From the NCBI GenBank assembly GCA_036245805.1, contig BTRK01000006.1:31190901-31254900 (forward strand): DNA of 64,000 bases, in the 5' to 3' direction. Each line of letters starts with the position of its first letter. The first letter of the stretch is position 1. The notes beneath the pieces were generated by a model. It saw nothing but the letters and a program-made list of their open reading frames with translations, was not told where the DNA came from and ran no database searches. Of this stretch, positions 59,643-64,000 are shown piece after piece. Position numbers and translations under genes: made by a program. Source of the DNA: Pristionchus mayeri. Its lineage: Eukaryota; Nematoda; Chromadorea; Rhabditida; Neodiplogasteridae.

Positions 59643-62566
59643 TCAGTTCTTTGATTCTTGAGTGGAATATAATTGAGGATCAGAGTAAATCCATTGTAAT
59701 CTTATTTGGTACTTCTTGATGAGTGGAATGATGAGGTTGTCCCAATCGAGTTTGAAGGGCCATTCGAGACGTCGATCTGCTGCCATCACTATGAACTCAT
59801 TCCGAATACGTTTGTAGTCTAGACGAGAGGAGGATTGGAATTGAACGAAGGAGAGAATAGACCAGGGGAGACGAAGTAAGAGAGATCACGGAGATACTCG
59901 AAGATACGCACGAATGCCTTCGGAGATCCTGCTGAACACATCGACTCTCTCTGTCATTCCCTCGAGGGTGTTCATCTCCTCTTCTTACCCAGCATCTCTT
60001 CCTCTTTCTCACTCTTCATCTTCTCCGTCGCCACACGGTCCTTGTGCTTCCTCAATCAATGCATACATGGATGGGGAGAGGGGTCTTCCTCTCACCAGGG
60101 CAGGGATCCCATGTATCCCTCGATGAGCATGTACATCATTGAGATGAGATCATCGTGTCGCCCGAGTTCCTTCCTCTTGTGGGCATTCATCGAGCAGTAT
60201 CTGAGACAATGGGGCATTCACTCTATCCCTTCCAATCCCACTCTCCGATCAACCCGACACGATGGAGGGGGACATCAATAGAGAGTGCTCTCACCGTGTG
60301 GTTCCTCTGAATTGGCAGTTTCGTCGTGGACACTTCAGTCGCGTTTGGGACTCCTCTGTGTACTGTAATTGGCTACTTAGTCTTCTTTAAATGGTTTAAT
60401 CTTCTAAAGTTTAAATGCCCCTTCCCCAAGTTGGGTATTTTTACAGGTTGTCTCACTTCCGCGACCATTTGTGATTCTAGATTTTTAAAAAAATATTTTT
60501 TTGCTTCTTACATATATAAGTGACTTCCTGGGTGGGTTAATCATGAACCGTACAAGGAAAAATAGATACAATGTTGCTCACTTCTCTCAGATAGTCACAA
60601 ATATGTATATCCTAATCTCTTAACACACAAACTTAAAAAGATTCGTAAAAATAATAAATGTGAATCCCTACAGTAACTCCCAGATAAGAGTACAGTCTCG
60701 AATTCCGACCATGATCTCTCTGCAGATGCCAAAATCGATGAGATATATCCAATCCGACTGCTCCCTTCCGATGGTGAAATTGGAAGGTTTAATGTCTCGA
60801 TGGACGAATCTACAATCTTGGTTATTCTCACTTGTTTCTTCCCCTTCCTCCTACCCTGCAGAGTGCAATTCCCGAAGTGCATCTGTCGATTGAATGCCAA
60901 TGATGATGAGTGAATCGAGGGAGAACTTCTGAGAGGGACGAGTCTCGAGTGAGGGGAGGGAAGGAGTCACCTCCTCAGGCAGTCTCTTCCTGATCTCAGA
61001 CAATGATAGACCCAGCAATGTCATCACCACGTAGTTGTAGTTCCGTTGCTGAGAATGGAAAGATCTCCCTTTCCATCCCTCCTTCTCTCCACTCACTGTG
61101 CCTGCTCCATAGATCTGCGCCACATGTACTGCCTTCACACTCATCATCTTACGCATCACGTATACCTATAATTAAAATGGGGGGGGTGACAACTGCACAA
61201 CCGACATTTGCATAACAATTCACCATTAATTTGCGAATGGACGTAGCGACGTGGGAGTTGCTTCATTGTAACCAGTATGTGCTGCCCTACATTTGCATAT
61301 ACAAATCTTGTTACCAGGCGAACTTGAGTTTCACTCCATATCTATGTAAGGGGTTCATGGTCCAAAATTGAGAATTTGAATGGAAAATCATGGTAAGATA
61401 AATCCCAAATACCGTGACTAATCGTTATTCACGAGCCACATTAACTGCTCTAACCCAGTAACACGGGTATCGATTTGTCACTGTATTTGGGGTTTATCTA
61501 ACCATGATTTTTCACTCAAATTCTCACTTTTGGACCATGAACCCCTATACATAGATATGGAGTGAAACTCAAGTTCGCCTGGTAACAAGATTTGTATATG
61601 CAAATGTAGGGCAGCACATACTGGTTACAATGAAGCAACTCCCACGTCGCTACGTCCATTCGCAAATTAATGGTGAATTGTTATGCAAATGTCGGTTGTG
61701 CAGATGTCACCCCCCCCCCATTAAAATATAATAGTATTTTTATCTGGTATAGCAAGTTGTACTCCCTCTGGTATGTGGGGGGAACGCATTAATGCCATTC
61801 AGAGAGCGAGTCTACCGTAATCCCTCCTAAGAAACCCATTTGACCATCTCGCCCTCACCTCCATCTTGACTGATTCATGTGCGCTGTCCATCCCAACGAT
61901 CTCTGCCTCAAATGGAAATTATATTTTTGTCTGCTACAGTTTCAAAAAAGACGAACAGTGCAATTCTTTAATATATATTAATTGATGACGTGAGAAATCC
62001 AAATTGGCAAATTCCCTCAATTTTTAGTTTCGTTGAGCGGTCGCACGCCCATTCCCGTCTACTCGAAAAGACTTTAAAATAGTCAGTATTGTCCGAATCG
62101 GAATATTGTATTAAAATAGATAGTTTTAAAATAATTGGACTTCTCATTCGCATGCGTCTGTCAGTCGATGTTGGGTGGGGACTTCACTATTTTAATTTCT
62201 AGTCAATTTGGTCATGGGAGAAGCGGGTTCGACTGTTTCTGCTACGCACCCCACTATAGCCTAAATACGAATAGTTCAATTTTATAATATTGATTGATGG
62301 ATGTCGTGAGAAATCCAAATTGACAAAAGTCAAATTTCCTCAAGCACAGAAACGAAGATGGTTCGTCATCAATTAGTCTGTTATCCTTCTCCATCGAGAC
62401 AGATTACCTTGAGTGCCATTCTGACGCTTGGCTTAGCAATGGGAAGACACTCGAAGACCATCCCGAATACACCCTCGCCGATCTTACGAGTTATCTTAAT
62501 CACGAAATCACTTCCTACTCTTCTAGTAGGAATATGTTGAGAAGAATTCTCAACTAGGTCACACAT
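59643..62566 (-). CDS. Casein kinase 1 / tau-tubulin kinase-like protein kinase
   Basis: ATG at 62566. Nine exons join in phase: 62566-62408, 61906-61859, 61165-60855, 60809-60710, 60362-60295, 60200-60096, 60050-59989, 59931-59863 and 59818 to a stop at 59643. Motifs: glycine loop GEGVFGMVF, Lys of [13 protein letters not shown] hinge region, [16 protein letters not shown] catalytic loop, LIDFG (DFG), [25 protein letters not shown] activation and substrate region, and a C-lobe with YFVSPDYKRIR. The RYCS and HDD patterns mark the CK1/TTBK group that is greatly expanded in nematodes; such kinases phosphorylate Ser/Thr and are often germline-expressed (family knowledge). All catalytic residues are present. 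Exon 3 may contain a 42-bp intron that keeps frame. A donor near 59713 could instead splice to the KTP-rich exons downstream. Confidence 0.88.
61171..61727. mobile_element. 541-bp palindromic element with G-run ends and 8-bp target duplication
   Basis: It begins with 8 G then TGACAACTGCACAACC (61179) and ends with GGTTGTGCAGATGTCA then a C-run (61719), flanked by the direct repeat ATTAAAAT (61171-61178, 61720-61727). The arms pair over about 240 bp around about 61450. An 8-bp duplication fits hAT or Merlin elements. The G-rich start favours Merlin, but this is uncertain. It lies in kinase intron 2. Confidence 0.85.
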
Positions 62567-62638
62567 GGTAACTTCTTCTATTCTTATTCGGTATGTAGTG
62601 ATGGGGGGAATAAGATACGTTAGTTAGGCGTGTTCGAT

Positions 62639-62885
62639 CTACCTAAATCTATCACTCACAATCCATTTCGAAGCGACGATTGAAGTGAGACCGATTTTGA
62701 TTTCGCGGAGCTTTTCTTGTAGACCATTCGACGAGAGGGAAAGATGTGGAAATGAATGGAAAATTTGAGGAAAAGGAAAGAATGAGAAGAGCGAGGAGCA
62801 GATTGAAATATTAAAGGAGGGGTAAAGGAAGAGATCGATTTGTTCGGTCATGTCATTTTGATATTGAGTCCCTCTTGGTCTCAAA
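62639..62885 (-). other. Possible 5' exon of the kinase gene
   Basis: On the minus strand a block ends at a consensus GTGAGT donor at about 62660, 94 bp upstream of the kinase ATG. An AG acceptor lies just before the ATG. The block reads as mixed coding-like DNA (KLREIKIGLTSIVASKW) and may be an untranslated exon. Weak. Confidence 0.3.
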
Positions 62886-63280
62886 TTAAAGAAGGAGTGT
62901 CAGCAAAGTTGGACTTTTGACGCTGTCATAGCAATGACCTAGCCAACCCTCCAAAGATCATAGCGCGAGCTAAGAGAGTAGACAACCATCGTGTCCATAG
63001 CTCAGTGGTAGAGCAGACGCCATGTGATCGAGAGGTTGCGGGTTCTTTTTGACAAATCTTCGAGACCACCCAAAGATTTTTGACAAATCTTCGAGATATT
63101 TGAATTCCCGCACGTCCCTGGCCTATCTATCAGCGCCCATGGCACTCTGCCAACTAGTGATAACTCGGTTCAAAATAAAGATATGAATTTGAATTTTTCA
63201 GAATCTCTCATGGTTATGAAAAGCTAGGTCATGGTTATGACAGCGTCAAAAGTTCAACTTTGCTGAAACTCCTTCTTTAA
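62886..63280 (+). mobile_element. TTAA-flanked TIR element with tRNA-like core, copy 3
   Basis: TIRs run AGAAGGAGTGTCAGCAAAG (62890) to the complement ending at 63276, with TTAA at 62886-62889 and 63277-63280. Box A TAGCTCAGTGG is intact at 62998-63008. Box B is broken after GGTTC by a short duplicated segment (GACAAATCTTCGAGA occurs twice). It lies about 0.3 kb upstream of the kinase start codon. Confidence 0.88.
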
Positions 63281-64000
63281 GATATAACTCCTGAAAAATT
63301 ATCGTCCCGGACTCAAACTTTCAGAATATGGTCAATAGGCATCACTAATCTTTCAACCTGAAGTTGGAGTCGTTTTTTTTCGATTTTGATCTATAAAAAT
63401 TGATAATTTCAAATTTTGGACTACAACCTCGTAGTATACATCGAAAAAGCGCAATTTTTTTTAGATTCTGTACTTTCACGAAAAAAAAGTTTAGTATGAC
63501 GCTATAAATCAGCTGTAAAATGCATTTTTTCGCTACTTTGACCAGTCATGTGGGCTTGCCTCCGCCCTCCAGTTCCGATATATTATATACCAAAAGCATG
63601 CTGTAACACAATTCTCAAATGAGCGAATTTTCGGTGCCCAACTGCCTTCCATGCGGTCCGAATAGTGTGGGACTTTTTCCTGAACTTTTTTTCAGTTAAC
63701 AACCCCGTTACTCTAGTTTTGAAGGGAATATAGTTCGCTTTGTTCACTAAACATCATAAGTATTACATACAAACATTTTTAAAAATTTTAATTCGTTCAT
63801 TGAAAAAATTTTAAAATTTCGATTTTCCGAACTATGATATTTCGATTTTCTCGAAGTTCCGAAATAAAATTTCTTCGTTCAATTCTACTAACACATTAAT
63901 CACTTTTATTCGCGAGATTCCTCTCCTCTCCATCCTCCGGGTACAATAGATCGTGATGGGCACAATAGATACTACAGTGGGGGGGGGGGGGGGGCGTATC
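63281..64000. other. No gene seen; ends in a G homopolymer
   Basis: AT-rich sequence with no phased exons. A run of about 15 G near 63980-63994 precedes the window end. Confidence 0.5.

Noticed and set aside
1..64000. CRISPR array or prokaryotic operon
   Set aside because: No regularly spaced direct repeats; gene structure is clearly eukaryotic with spliceosomal introns.

Overview
The window is animal genomic DNA, almost certainly from a nematode. It has a gene-dense, intron-rich layout with many short introns (some near 40 bp), GT...AG junctions with TTGCAG/TTTCAG-type acceptors, a nematode-style casein-kinase-1-like kinase, and many short inverted-repeat transposons in introns. A diplogastrid such as Pristionchus would fit, but that is a guess. 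All gene models come from reading frames, splice signals and phase bookkeeping by eye; junctions may be off by a few bases.

Layout. (1) 1-21.6 kb, plus strand: the C-terminal part (roughly 3,000 residues) of a ryanodine receptor, cut by the left edge. It runs from the central solenoid through RY3/RY4 repeats, two EF-hands, membrane helices, the GGGIGDE filter, S6 and the zinc-binding tail. It holds a phase-matched pair of alternative exons, a symmetric 435-nt cassette exon and a symmetric 36-nt microexon. One intron carries a triple-nested transposon. (2) 21.6-28.5 kb: no confident host gene; a large fold-back element and a 5'-truncated LINE. (3) 28.6-39.4 kb, plus: an RBR/IBR-type zinc-binding protein whose 3' half (33.2-39.4 kb) chains cleanly in phase; its 5' exons are tentative. 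(4) 40.3-41.0 kb, minus: small gene for a tail-anchored protein. (5) 42.7-43.5 kb, minus: five-exon gene of about 205 aa, unknown function, head-to-head with (6) 43.6-51.2 kb, plus: a C2H2 zinc-finger protein with serial SPRK-type basic motifs, its introns loaded with TIR elements. (7) 53.4-59.5 kb, minus: Lys/Thr/Pro-rich exons with an apparent frameshift. (8) 59.6-62.6 kb, minus: a CK1/TTBK-like kinase directly upstream of those exons, possibly the same gene.

Mobile DNA is the other main theme. Three copies of a short TTAA-flanked TIR element carry a tRNA-like Pol III promoter inside. Several large fold-back elements carry later insertions in only one arm, so the other arm preserves the empty site and shows the target duplication directly. 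No CRISPR array, rRNA gene or convincing functional tRNA gene was seen.
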